A DNA stretch of 64,000 nucleotides from Pegea sp. RAD2-039 (Eukaryota; Chordata; Thaliacea; Salpida; Salpidae). Shown piece by piece: positions 35,879-46,886 of the stretch; position 1 is the stretch's first letter, and every line of letters starts with the position of its first letter. The position numbers and the translations under genes are program-made. The notes under the pieces are model-generated. The model was not told where the DNA came from and made no database searches. It saw only the letters and a program-made list of their open reading frames with translations. The stretch covers positions 2,103,001-2,167,000 of the forward strand of contig JAQGEQ010000192.1 of NCBI GenBank assembly GCA_034620365.1. Reading direction: 5' to 3'.

Positions 35879-37387
35879 CTCAGTTTTTTAAGAAAGCTTC
35901 TGATTTTGCAAAAAATTTTATGAGATTTCTTACAAAATACTTAAAATATAGAACATTTCTAAAAAATCACTGCATTTTACAACATTTTAGAATTTTACAA
36001 CATTTTAGAACTGACTAAACCTTTAAAACTTTTTCAGCTGTAGTTTGATTTTTGCAGACCTTTCTGTTCAGAATTAAACACTGTGATGTGAAGAGTGAAA
36101 TTATTATGATTCACAAAATGTTATCATGAACAAAGCGAAGATCTAAGAAATTTCTACCTTAAATGACACTTCTAAAAGCATAGAAATAAAAGAATCAAGC
36201 TTATATTCTTACAGTACACTAATAGACGCAACAATAGTTTCAAAATCGATTTCGAAACCTACTGTTTTTACAGAACAATAAATTATTGATTATACATTTA
36301 TAAATTTTTGAATAGAAATACTTAACTTCAAATATTGAAAAAAGTAAAAATATTATTTAATCATAGAATAAAATATGAATTTAAAATGAATGTCGAAAAT
36401 ACAAAATATGATATAAATTTAAAGTAAAAACTATTTTTAAAATAAAACTAATAATTAACAGTTAAAGTTTTTTGAAAGTATTCCTACTTGTAAATATAAA
36501 TAAGTACATACTATTACAGAAATATTTAAGTATATTTCTACCAACAATTTTATTATAAACAGATTCACTTCAAAAATAAAGATATTTTTTGAAATAGAAG
36601 TTTTAACTTTTATGTCTGTTTTAAAATAATTTTATTAACAATTGTAATATGTCATCTAAACTGAAGTATACTATTTTATGTTTATAAATAAAAATCTTTA
36701 AATTGATAATTATTAGCTTTTAATTTAATGGTTTTATATTTCTTAAAGCTAAGCTGGTTTTAAAGCAAACCACTTTGGTTACTTCCTTGAGCTGATTTAT
36801 TATTTATTAGTTAGCTTCTGCTAGGTTTAGTCAACCGTCCTATTTTTTAACTTTGATTTTTCAAAAACAAACATTTCAGTTAGACAGAAGTTTACTTAGT
36901 TTTTGTCTAATGTTTTGAAATTTATTTTATACTTAGAAAATTATTTCTCAAAATGAACTTAAAAATATTTTTTTGACAATTTTGTAAACTTTAGCAATAC
37001 TAAAGTATTTTTTTTCTGTACATTATTGTTATTGAAATTAGCAATACTTTAAAATTTGAAAAATTGTACCCACAATAAAAATAAGATAAAAAGTAAATAC
37101 CTTAGAATTTATGGTTTTTTGAAAAATAAAATCAAACTATATTTCAATAATATATTTGAAATAAACTTAAAGAAAAGTTTATTTGAAGATAAATTTGAAC
37201 TGAATTTTTATTTACTTTTTTATTTTTACTTTACAAAGTTTAAATCTATTCTAAGTTCTTATTTTTATCTTTTAAATAAAAGATTTTCATTTTTTATTAA
37301 ATTGGTTGAATCATGATCTTTTAGATTTAATCGCTTTTAAAATTAAGTTTGATTTTTTTACAGGTTTTAATAGAAATAAGATTAATT
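35879..37387. other. Spacer with an 18-bp tandem duplication; 5' UTR acceptor of HACD
   Basis: Mostly featureless. 35974-35991 and 35992-36009 are a perfect head-to-tail duplication of an 18-bp A+T-rich unit close to the 7SL-like insertion. A good splice acceptor (polyT, CAG) at 37361-37363, 25 bp before the HACD start codon, suggests a noncoding first exon further left that I could not place. Confidence 0.45.
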
Positions 37388-38059
37388 ATGGGATCAGCAA
37401 AACCTTTAAGTATGATTTCAAGAGTATGGCTTATACTTTATAATTCAATCAATGTTATTGGTTGGTCTTCTATAGGATATAAAATGGCCTTATTTTATAA
37501 AGAAGAACAAACTAATGTGGGCTTGTATAATGAGATTCAAAGTTTTTTGTTGCTTTTTCAAACTTCTGCTGTCTTGGAGATATTACATACCATTATAAAG
37601 ATTGTACCTTCAAACCCTTTTATGACAACCATGCAAGTTTTTTCAAGAGTTGGTCTTGTTTATTCTGTTTTAGAACCAGTTTCTGCTGCACGGGACTGTA
37701 TAGGGGTGGCTATGCTATTATTTGCTTGGACTATAACTGAAATTGTTCGCTATTCTTTTTATTTGTTTACATTGCTTGGTGGTGTACCTTACATTTTGAA
37801 ATGGCTCAGATATACTTTATTTATTATATTATATCCAATTGGTGTAGTTGGTGAAGTTTTAACTGTTTATGCTAGCTTGAAACCAGTAAAAGACCAGGAA
37901 ATTTATACTATCAGATTACCCAATAGTTTTAATATTGTCTTAGATTATCATTTAGTACTTATGTGTTTATTTCCTCTCTATGTGTTTTATTTCCCTAAGC
38001 TTTATTTCTATATGTTTTCCCAACGTAAAAAGGCACTAAGTCCAATTAAGAAAGACTAA
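37388..38059 (+). CDS. HACD: Very-long-chain (3R)-3-hydroxyacyl-CoA dehydratase
   Basis: One exon, 223 residues, the third enzyme of the ER fatty-acid elongation cycle (dehydration of 3-hydroxyacyl-CoA to trans-2-enoyl-CoA). Six hydrophobic segments are visible. Family blocks: WLILYN at the start, LEILH, SRVGLVYSV, the WTITEIVRYSFY block and LYPIGVVGE, which carries the catalytic pair Y149 and E156, at the same numbers as in yeast Phs1. The C-terminus SQRKKALSPIKKD ends in a lysine-rich, ER-retention-like KKD. The block pattern resembles HACD1/2 more than HACD3, which has an extra N-terminal CS domain. I chose the ATG at 37388; in-frame codons upstream belong to the 5' UTR intron acceptor. 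Confidence 0.95.
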   Translation: MGSAKPLSMISRVWLILYNSINVIGWSSIGYKMALFYKEEQTNVGLYNEIQSFLLLFQTSAVLEILHTIIKIVPSNPFMTTMQVFSRVGLVYSVLEPVSAARDCIGVAMLLFAWTITEIVRYSFYLFTLLGGVPYILKWLRYTLFIILYPIGVVGEVLTVYASLKPVKDQEIYTIRLPNSFNIVLDYHLVLMCLFPLYVFYFPKLYFYMFSQRKKALSPIKKD

Positions 38060-38289
38060 TTGGATATTATTCAAGATCTTGATTTGAAATATGTATTTAT
38101 GAGATTAACTGTTTGCTTTCTACTAGTAGATATAATATTGAGTTAGTTATAATTATTAAGTTAATATGCAATTAATTCTTACAAATTTAATGTATATTGA
38201 TTGAAATTTAATATTAGTATTGTTTCTTGTTTCTTTATTAGTAATAATTGTAGCTTTTTGTTTGAAGGTTTTATTTACAGGTATATGAT
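38060..38289 (+). other. Short spacer between HACD and first SH3BGRL gene
   Basis: Only 230 bp. A splice acceptor (TTTACAG) ends at 38280, just before the next ATG, so the SH3BGRL transcript probably has an upstream noncoding exon. Confidence 0.4.
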
Positions 38290-38933
38290 ATGTCTAAGCT
38301 AACATTATTTTATTCATCTGTTTCAAGCAGTCTTGAGGTATTTCCAAATTATTATGATAAGTTAAATATATAATCTAAATAATTTAATATTTATTTTAAT
38401 ATTTTTTAAATTTAATTTAGATTTATAAAACTAAAATTGTAAAAAATCATATAATAGTTTATATATCAATTTCGATTTCATCTATTACCTTAAGTTTATT
38501 TTATTTGAAATTAATTATTTTGAAGTTGAAAAAGAAGCAAAAAAGAATTCAAGACGTTCTTGAATCCTATAAATATGAATTTGAGCTCGTTGATATAGCA
38601 GCTGATGTTTCTGCAAAAGAAAAAATGAGAGTTCTTGCTTCAAATCCTTCTGCTTTGCCTCCTCAGTTGGCTCATGGGGATGAATATTGTGGAGTAAGCT
38701 GAAAAATTTCTTCTTAAAAGTTCTTCAATTTTTATAATTTTGTAAAAGTTTTTTTCTTAAATGAAATCTTTCATGGTGAAATTTGGCTAAAAATAGAATA
38801 ACAAAACTCAAAAACTTTAAAATGAACTATTTTTAAAGATTAATTTATCTAAACTTCTTGTGTCCTGTAGAGTTATGAAGATTTTGATGCTGCTGTCGAA
38901 GATGGAGTTCTTAAAGAATTTTTAAAACTTTGA
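38290..38933 (+). CDS. SH3BGRL: SH3BGRL-family thioredoxin-fold protein, copy A
   Basis: Three exons joined at phase 0: 38290-38337, 38526-38693, 38871-38933; 92 residues. The family has a small thioredoxin/glutaredoxin fold without redox activity, used as a protein-binding adaptor. Visible: strand 1 LTLFYSS, the LKKKQKRIQDVLES helix, FELVDIAA, the MRVLASNPSALPPQL block containing the cis-proline, GDEYCG and the final YEDFDAAVEDGVLKEFLKL. No CxxC or CxxS active-site motif is present, as usual in the family. It lacks the C-terminal extension of vertebrate SH3BGR. A paralog with the same intron positions lies 0.7 kb downstream. Confidence 0.93.
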
Positions 38934-39598
38934 TTTATTATTTTTCAAAAAATTTTATCTAAATATTTAACTGCGTTTTATTCAGATATTTTCTTGTATA
39001 CTGCATGTGAAGATGGATAATTATAAATAATTCTGTAAATTTTGGCATATCCAAGTGCAATCTAACTGCTACTATCTTGCCTTTTTCTTTTATATTTTTC
39101 GGCATCAGTAATTTTTAAATCATCATTTTTAGCTAATTTTACCAAAAAGTAAAAGTTTTGATACTTTTCGAAAAGTCGAATTTCTGCTATTACTAGTTAC
39201 TTAGATATTTCTCTTTTTACTGTTACTCATCTGTAAATAAGCTCGAAAAAATGAGATATCAATTATTTTATCATCAATTTATAACCAGGATCAAAGAAAA
39301 GATCTTCACATGATCTTGTAATTATCGTGCTTTTATCATCGCCTTTATCTTCCAACTCCAATCACTGCTTCATATTAATCAAATGGAAATACCAACAGAT
39401 TTCATGTTTGCATGTGTTTATATATAAAAAATAATATCTTCCATAATTTTGTTCCCAATAAACTTAGAAAACGAAAAAATAATTTGTTTGAATTTAATTT
39501 TGTAGATTTGAAAGTTGTTTTTCTGTAATCAAATCTTTCTGTTTAGATATTTCAGTTTGTTAGTTTTATTAAAAGACTTTTTTCTTGATTTTCACCAA
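38934..39598. other. Spacer between the SH3BGRL copies
   Basis: About 660 bp, no gene. It holds the 3' UTR of copy A and presumably the promoter of copy B; no strong motif recognised. Confidence 0.4.
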
Positions 39599-40134
39599 AT
39601 GATGATAACTCTTTTCTACACTTCACTTACTTTTAGTGTCGAGGTCAGTTTTCAAACAACAATTTATCCGTTTCAACTTTGAAATACTTCAACCTGATTG
39701 GTGGAAATCTTAAAACTTTTTTCTACAAAATTACAGCTGAAAAAAAAGCAAAAAAGAGTGCGAGACATATTGGAGAGTAAAAAATATGATCTTCAGATTA
39801 TAGATATTGCAAAAAATCCAGATGAAAAGGAGAGAATGAGAAGGATTGCTTCAAACTCATCTGTACTTCCTCCACAAATAGTCAACGGGGAAGATTATTG
39901 CGGAGTAAAAAGAGTTTTTTAATAATTTAAAATCAATAATATTTGATAAAGACTTCAGAATATTCTTCAAAAAGTTCTTTTAATCAAATTTTTATAACTA
40001 ATTTCTATGATAAATGTTGTAGATACTTTTAAGTTAGTTTTGAAGAAGAATTTTTGTTTATTTAGGGATATGATGAATTCATATTAGCTCTTGATGATGA
40101 ATGTCTTGATGAGTTCCTGAAAATTAACAAATAG
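39599..40134 (+). CDS. SH3BGRL: SH3BGRL-family protein, copy B
   Basis: Three exons, again all phase 0: 39599-39643, 39737-39904, 40066-40134; 93 residues. Exon 2 is exactly the same length as in copy A (168 bp) and encodes LKKKQKRVRDILES, LQIIDIAKNPDEKERM, ASNSSVLPPQI and GEDYCG. Exon 3 encodes GYDEFILALDDECLDEFLKI. About 55-60% identical to copy A over exon 2 by eye, so the tandem duplication is old. Two ATGs open the frame (39599, 39602); either may be used. Introns are short (93 and 161 bp). Confidence 0.92.
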
Positions 40135-41777
40135 AACATATAAATACTCTTTTTAATTACAATTATTTGTCTGTCAACCTAAACAATGTGAAATTTCATA
40201 TCAATTTACAAATAATTCTAATCATATTCCTCTATTTGTACATCTTATCTCCAACAGAAATACTTTTTTGTAGATTTCTTGCTTTTACAGCAATACCATA
40301 CTAGCTGTAAAATGCATCTTTTCATATAATTACTCAACTAACCATGTATTTGATGCTGTGTTGTAGTCGTAGTACTGGTCAACAATTTAGATTATAAAAC
40401 TTGTAAAGTTATCAATTTCGCTTTCCACATATTTGCATGAGAAGTAGAGGTATTTTGTTACTGATTGTTCAAACTCAATTTTATTATATCAAATTAAGCA
40501 AAAAATTAAATAAATATTTGTATAAAGAATAATTGTTGATGAAAACTGCAGTAAAATCACACCAAAAGAAATATTCAAGAATAAGATAAGAGTTGTTTTT
40601 AAGAAAAAAGTTTATTTGATATCCTTTAAGTTCTCATTATTAAACTTTTCTTTCCTCAAATAGTTTTCTTTCTATTTTAATATTTAGGTTGGAAGGTTAT
40701 TAAAGAAATTGTTTTTATTGAAATAAGATTTTATAAAATGAAAATTATATTCAAACTATAAGTAGGTTGGTTAAATATATTTTCAAAATAAATTCATTGA
40801 TCAAATTTTGTTGTTTTGAAATAGAATTTCACTTAAAAAGTACTTTAAACCTCTCGCGTATGGCAAGTGAAAATCAGTTGAGGAAAAACTAGATGATTTT
40901 TTTTCCAAGTTTTTGAATTTTTTACATTTATTGTAAATTAGAATTATTTCATAATCTTGTTAATAGTTTAGAAATGGAAAATAAATATTTGAATACTTTG
41001 TTTATTTTTTAAATTGTTAAGCAAACGTTTTGTAATAAATTATTTAATGTTTTTTATTAGTTGATATCACCTTAGTTGACATAAAATTCAAATTAAATGA
41101 AATAAATTGCAACTTTTGTCAAGTTTCTTTATTAAAAAAATTACTAAATGATAACAAACAATGCTGAACAAATATAGAAGGATTTATTCTTGTCAAATAT
41201 GAGAAAAAAGAAAATAGATTACGTGTGGAATGGTTTTAAAAGAAATGAAATAAATTAAAATAGAAAAACTTTAAAATATTTAAAAAATGCTTATCGAAGT
41301 GAAGTTATATTGTTGAAGTTATTTTTCAGATTAAACTTTGAAAAACTCAGTCACTGGTTTTGATTAATGATAAAATGCAAACAAAACTTCATTATTATCA
41401 ATTATCTACAAATGTTGTAGATTTTGATGATGAAATTCCTTCAAATGTTTTCACTCTAACAAATTCTTATTTATCTGATTGACTTAAACTTTGTAAACTG
41501 TTTTTGGAAAAGATTGAAAGATGTGTTACAAGATTAAATATAAAATTGAAATTAGTATTTTGGCTTAGCACAGATTTTATCAATAAAAAATATATAAGCA
41601 ATTAAAAGTATGTCATTTTGAATATCAAAAACAGCTGTACCTAATAATACCAATAAATAATAATAGACACCTGCTTTGGCCGAGAACGGTTACGCTGGAT
41701 GTTCTATGAGTGATGATATTAAAAACATAACACAGTGAGATGAAAAGAAACTGATAAAACTTTATACAGCTGACATA
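40135..41777. other. Intergenic spacer
   Basis: No gene seen to about 41640. From there to 41777 the sequence is G+C-richer and includes TGGCCGAGAACGGTTACGC, which resembles a class II tRNA D-arm; no box B or cloverleaf follows. It may instead be the 5' UTR of the exon candidate at 41778. Confidence 0.4.
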
Positions 41778-41875
41778 ATGTCTAAAGTCTGCAATCAAAA
41801 GAAAGTAATAAACATGGAATCTAACTCCGAGACTGAAACACAATCATCTCACCTAAGCTTGAACACAGAATTTAA
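41778..41875 (+). CDS. Candidate first coding exon, unknown protein
   Basis: An ATG followed by 32 codons (MSKVCNQKKVINMESNSETE and a Ser/Thr-rich continuation) and a fitting donor (AA|GTAAAAAA) at 41876. Composition is protein-like and richer in G+C than the flanks. Phase 2 at the donor is not compatible with direct splicing to the exon at 43049, so a linking exon would be needed. No family recognised. Confidence 0.3.
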
Positions 41876-43048
41876 GTAAAAAATGAATAGGTTAATTTTG
41901 GTTCCTTACTTTAATGTAATAAGATACTTTTGTTGGGTAACATTGGATGCTGAAGACATAACTACAATTTTTATTATCTACAATTGCTTTGACGAAACAA
42001 AGAAGTTATGAAGAATAACTTTTGTTCAGATATGTCATTTAGAATTTTAAAGTTTTTATATCTTAGCATTTCATAGGGGATATTTTGTTCGTAAATTTTT
42101 GTTCAAAAACTTTAAAGATTTAAACACAGTTTCTTTATTAACTTTAAACAATAATAATGGAGTTATAATAAACAATAATTATTTACTTTTTCAAATGAAT
42201 GCTTACACATTTTTTTAAATATTAGCTTCAAGTTATAGTATCAGATAAATTTATTAAATTCTTAAATCTACTAAAGTTTGAATACTTGTGATAGAAATAA
42301 CAAACCTATAATTTGTACTAACTGGTGATTTAGATTAATTAAAGAGACAACAGAAATGGATAAAAGTGTTTTTAAATGATATACCTATTAATGATTTTAA
42401 ATTGTTCTTATTGCTAGTAATAATTTATCTAACGCTTTTTTTTTGAAGTAACTTATTTTGTAATTATTAGAGCAAACTTGAACAACAATTATCAAAAATG
42501 ATCAAAAGATTTTTATAAAAAATAATTTTTATTTCAGAATAGTCAAATACAGAAATAAATAATTATTTTTCAGAATATTGTTTCTTCTATACAGGATTAT
42601 ATTCTTTTACTAATAGAGGTTTAAGTTCTGAATAACTTTTTTTCAAAATTCTTATATATAAAATTCTTCTTATAAAATTGCCAAAAAATAATGAAACTAC
42701 CTCAATATTCAATATTAATCTATTAACAGGAACATAAGACTCTCAAAATATTGAGAACTTTTAGATTAAAAGAATCAAAAATAAATAAATCCACAAAAAT
42801 GTCTTCAACAGACAACAGAATTTCCTAAAAACCTTTTATTGTAAGAGATGTTTTTTATTAACCTAGTTAAAAATAAAATCAAAGTTTTTGTTAATAAGGC
42901 CAAGACTGTGTAAAAACGCTGTAAATTTACAAATAGTTTTTATATTATTAGGAAGAAAGCTTACAAAGTAGAAAATTTTCAAATAAAATCTAAAATAGTG
43001 AAATAATTATAATATTTTCATGTAAAGTTTTACTAAATTCATTTAAAG
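41876..43048. other. Spacer or intron
   Basis: A+T-rich; no exon recognised by eye. If the two flanking candidates belong to one gene, a phase-shifting exon should lie here. Confidence 0.3.
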
Positions 43049-43300
43049 ATTGCACTACAACTGGATTGCATTAAATCATTAATTCAAGTAGACTATCAGC
43101 AGAAAGACGATGACGTCATCTTATCACCAGATATCGTGATAGCTCAAAGTCCTAAGAATAATTTTGTGCATTTGGGAACATCTGTGCAAGATCATAAGGA
43201 GTTTCTCATCATGGCTCAAAGAAAAGATAACGATAGAAATATTTATCAGCAATACTTAGCTCAGTACAAAAAAGTAAAGTATTTGATTGCTAAGATTTGA
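43049..43300 (+). CDS. Candidate terminal exon, unknown protein
   Basis: An 83-codon open frame between an acceptor (TTTAAAG, 43042-43048) and TGA at 43298-43300, with no methionine near its start, so it can only be an internal or terminal exon. It reads IALQLDCIKSLIQVDYQQKD, then an acidic turn, ILSPDIVIAQSPKNNFVHLG, TSVQDHKEFLIMAQRKDND and a basic/aromatic end. Base composition and amino-acid mix look coding compared with neighbours. An alternative donor (AAAAAA|GTAAAG, 43274) would remove the last eight codons. An AATAAA-like signal lies near 43374. No family recognised. Confidence 0.45.
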   Translation: MALQLDCIKSLIQVDYQQKDDDVILSPDIVIAQSPKNNFVHLGTSVQDHKEFLIMAQRKDNDRNIYQQYLAQYKKVKYLIAKI

Positions 43301-44569
43301 TTAATTGAAATGAATTTATGAAATATTAAAGCCTAACAAAACTTTTCCCAACATCACTAAAGAGAAAATTCTAAATAAATTTTTGTAAAACAAAATCCAT
43401 TTTAATCAATACAACCAGATGACATTACTATTTTGAATTAAACAATTTCTAATAAATTACTATCTGTTTTGTATCAATATTCTTTTTTATTCTTTTAAAC
43501 CCAATTTACGATGAAAAGTTTCAATTAATCTCATCTGAATATTGCTGCTTTATTCCAAAATTGTTTTGTTGATTTGTTAAATCTTTGTTTAAAAAATCTG
43601 TAATAATCAAAACATTGAAATAAAGCTATTAATAAACTATTTTATGTAACTTTTAATTATTTTTAAACCCTTAAGCTTCTTCTAATTACATTTCATCTAG
43701 CCGGATATTAGCTTGCCTTTCTAAAGCTAAATGTCATGTGACTTAACTTCAATTTCAAAATTATTTTGAAATGTCATTCTATGTTTAAAAATTAAAGTTA
43801 AGCTTCAAGATTCAAATTAAAAAGTCATCAATATAATTTACAAAATATCTGTATTATTTCTGAGTTTTGTTGATAATTTTGTCATTTTTATCACTGCGAT
43901 AAATTTTGATATAACCACAAATCTTTTTATTTCTTTTTTAAATTCTTTTAAGAACATCAACTTTTTTACTCGCTTAGTTTTCACTGTTACATTTGCTTAT
44001 ATTAATAAAAAAGGTAATTGTGAGTGATCTATAATCAACATATTTTGAATTTCAACTAGTTTACTCAGAAATATTTAATAATTCCTCAAGAGAATTTTCA
44101 TGAAAATCTAGTTGAGTAACATTTGTAATGATAAAATTTCATTTTTCACTTTGGCAACACAGGAAATATTATAATTAACTTAAAAGGAAAAATTTAGTTG
44201 AGTTATAAGAATGAATATTCTTTGAGTAAAATAATATGATTCTCATAATTTGAATTGTATTTGAAAACTGTTTTTTAAAGATCTTTAAATGATTTCTTTA
44301 TTTAAGCTTGGGTAATAATTAGTCTTCTAAAGTATAACTTTTCATTATCTTTCTCATTTTAGAAATAATCCAAACAAAAAAGTAAATTTTGACGTTTAAT
44401 CAATAATTGAAAACGAAACTGATTTTGATTTTTTAAACAAATCTAAAATAACGTAAAAATTTTAGTGAAGTTTCAAAAAATTCAAGAGTTTGAGTTCAAA
44501 AAAAGTCCGAAATTTTAGTGAGTAATCCGAAAAAATATTTTCCAACAGCTGCAAGTAGGCAAGAGTTCA
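43301..44569. other. Intergenic spacer
   Basis: A+T-rich with no gene or notable repeat seen. Confidence 0.4.
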
Positions 44570-44717
44570 GTTTTTGATGTTTTTGCGGTTTCAATAAAAA
44601 GAAAGTTTGGAAATTTACGTGACGGAATGCTTTGTAAGATCGAACAAGCAAATTACATCAATCTATTCATCTGGGTATTTTAAAACAAACCGTTACTGAC
44701 TTCAACAGCAGTCTAGA

Positions 44718-44808
44718 TGACGTCATCATGACGTTTGCATAAGGCTAATCAGTAGACAACCTCCAATCTATGCAAATGAGATAAGAGAGAGGTTTTGATT
44801 CGTGGGAA
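44718..44808. promoter_or_regulatory. Motif cluster upstream of CRIP1 (CRE, octamer pair, Su(H)-like)
   Basis: Within 91 bp: a palindromic CRE TGACGTCA (44718-44725), a second half site TGACGT (44729-44734) overlapping TTTGCAT (44734-44740), the octamer ATGCAAAT (44770-44777) in opposite orientation to it, GATAAG just after, and CGTGGGAA (44801-44808), matching the Su(H)/RBPJ consensus. It lies about 560-650 bp before the CRIP1 start codon in a G+C-richer island (about 44560-44830). Protein binding is inferred from consensus only. Confidence 0.45.
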
Positions 44809-45366
44809 AAAAACTTTTGAAGCAAAGTCATTAAAGAATGAAGCTCTCAGAAATGTTTACTAAAAGCTTTTTACAATATTCTGAATCAAATAAATTGTTT
44901 TTAAACAACAGGTTTAGATGTTTGCTGAGATATATAATGACACAAAGTAGTCTGACTTTGACATATAGACAAGATCAGTTCTTCAATCAGTCAGCTTACT
45001 ATTAAATCATAATATCTTCTCTTATCACAATAGCTCACTAATTTAATTTAAACACTTGAACATTCAACTAAAGTGGTCATTGAACTCATTGGGCTTAGAA
45101 GAGCAGTCACAGAGCAGAACACTTTTGTTGATAAAACTAGAGCAAATATGTCGTTTTTTCTTTCTGGTTCTTTAATTACAACCTGATTTGTTTTTAGAAT
45201 TAAAAGATTTTAAGTGAAATTATTGATTTAGTTTTTTCCAGCAACTGTAGTAACTGATTAAAGATTCTTTAATTTGTCTTACTTCTATGAGATTTTGTTT
45301 TCTGTTAGATTTCAACTAACTTTTAAGTTTGAATCAACCTTTTTTATTGAATATCTAAAGTAAAGG

Positions 45367-46886
45367 ATGGTGGATAAATGTGCTGGTTGCGGAAAAACAG
45401 TTTACTTTGGTATTTATATTTATTTAGATATCTATAATATAATTGTTTCAAGAAAATAATCTGAAAAAGTTTATTAACTAACTTAACTACAATTGATATT
45501 TTACAATAAACTTTTCTTTACATGATTTTGCAACAAATTTTTCATATCTTATTAAACTATTTTCTTTAGTTTTTTTATAAAAAAAATGTCAATTAAAGCA
45601 TGAAAAAATATTAATTTAGATATAAAACTATTTGGAAACTAATAATTAAAATATTTTTAAATCTAAGCGGAAAAAATTGCTTCAATTAAAAAGGTTTGGC
45701 ATAAGGCGTGTCTTCGTTGTGCAAAATGTCAGAAAACCTTAACACCTGGAAAACACTCTGAGGTGATTTTAAGATTTCTACAAACTAACTTTTTGATAAT
45801 TTATATTTATTCAAAATTACTTCAAAAAATAAATTGAATAAATATACAATAACATTTAAGTGATTTTAAGTACAATCGAATTGTTAAAATATCAAATTTT
45901 TACAGCATGACTCAAAACCTTATTGTGATATTCCGTGTTATTCGGCCCTCTTTGGTCCCAAAGGTATGTGTGAAAGTATTTCGATTTCCTAAAAGTTAAA
46001 TTGTGACTAAAATGAGTTCAATGAATTTATAAGAAAAGCTTCATGTAGACAGTTTCAACTTTGTGAGTTTCTAATTTACTTTGCTTTGTATTCTGTGTAA
46101 TTACTGTCTGTGGTATCTTAAACTTAAAACAAATTAATCATTTTGAAAAGCAACAAACAGCAGACAGTTTTGTATCTTCAACTAAATAAAACACTTTTAC
46201 GTTTATATATTTTCAAAATTTATCTATTCAATCTAACTGTTATTGTTAATCATTTCATTGATACAGGAGATTTAATTATGGTTGTTTTTATCGTATACTT
46301 ACTTCTATTTAAAAAGATAAATACTTAACCAAATCGATAAAATCACAGACAACCACTAAGCTCAGAAAGGTTTCTCAGATATGTCCGGTTTTAAATAAAA
46401 TCTAAAAGGTTTTATTTTAATTTCTTCATTGATTAATAAAAGATAAAAACCCATTTAAAATCTTAGGTACTTTGAGCTTTACAACAACCAAAATATCAAT
46501 ATTGAAATTACTTCTAAATCATTATTTAATAAATTGTAATCGTTACAAAAAGTTTAAATCTTGAAAAAAAATTTAATTCTTCAAACACAAAACAATTTAT
46601 ATAAACATAAATGAGACTACTTTGAAACCACTTAATTTAATTAAAAAAGGCAGCAGGTTAATTCAGCACCTTGACTTGTAAAAATTCACAAGGTAAGCAA
46701 GACCAAGATGACAAAAACGTCTTCAGGTAAACCTTACGCTTGATGGTAGAAGGTGCTGAATACATCTGCTTCTAACAACTTGATTGTAGTATGCGCTTAT
46801 GAAAAAACTAAGAAAATATTTTTGTTAGCTTGATAATATGTCATTCAGGTTTTGGACATGGTGGTACTGAAAGTCACGCATACTAA
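45367..46886 (+). CDS. CRIP1: Cysteine-rich protein 1, single LIM domain
   Basis: Four exons: 45367-45409, 45668-45762, 45906-45963, 46849-46886; 77 residues, exactly the length of vertebrate CRIP1. A LIM domain fills the protein: zinc ligands C5, C8, H26, C29 and C32, C35, C53, C57. The ends are characteristic of [52 protein letters not shown] and the short tail ending SHAY. CRIP/CSRP-type LIM domains bind actin-associated partners and transcription factors. Exons are tiny; intron 3 is 885 bp and contains a stem-loop candidate. A regulatory motif cluster lies about 0.6 kb upstream. Confidence 0.95.
46649..46771 (+). other. Long stem-loop candidate in CRIP1 intron 3
   Basis: A perfect 12-bp inverted repeat, ATTCAGCACCTT (46661-46672) against AAGGTGCTGAAT (46750-46761), extends outward with GCAG/CTGC pairs to give an imperfect stem of about 22 bp closed by a 77-nt loop. 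The segment is richer in G+C than the intron around it. It could be an intronic structured RNA or a remnant of a terminal-inverted-repeat element. No snoRNA C/D boxes were recognised. Confidence 0.35.

Noticed and set aside
41625-41843. Minus frame of 72 codons rich in aromatic residues
   Set aside because: Antisense shadow of the plus-strand candidate exon; no domain.
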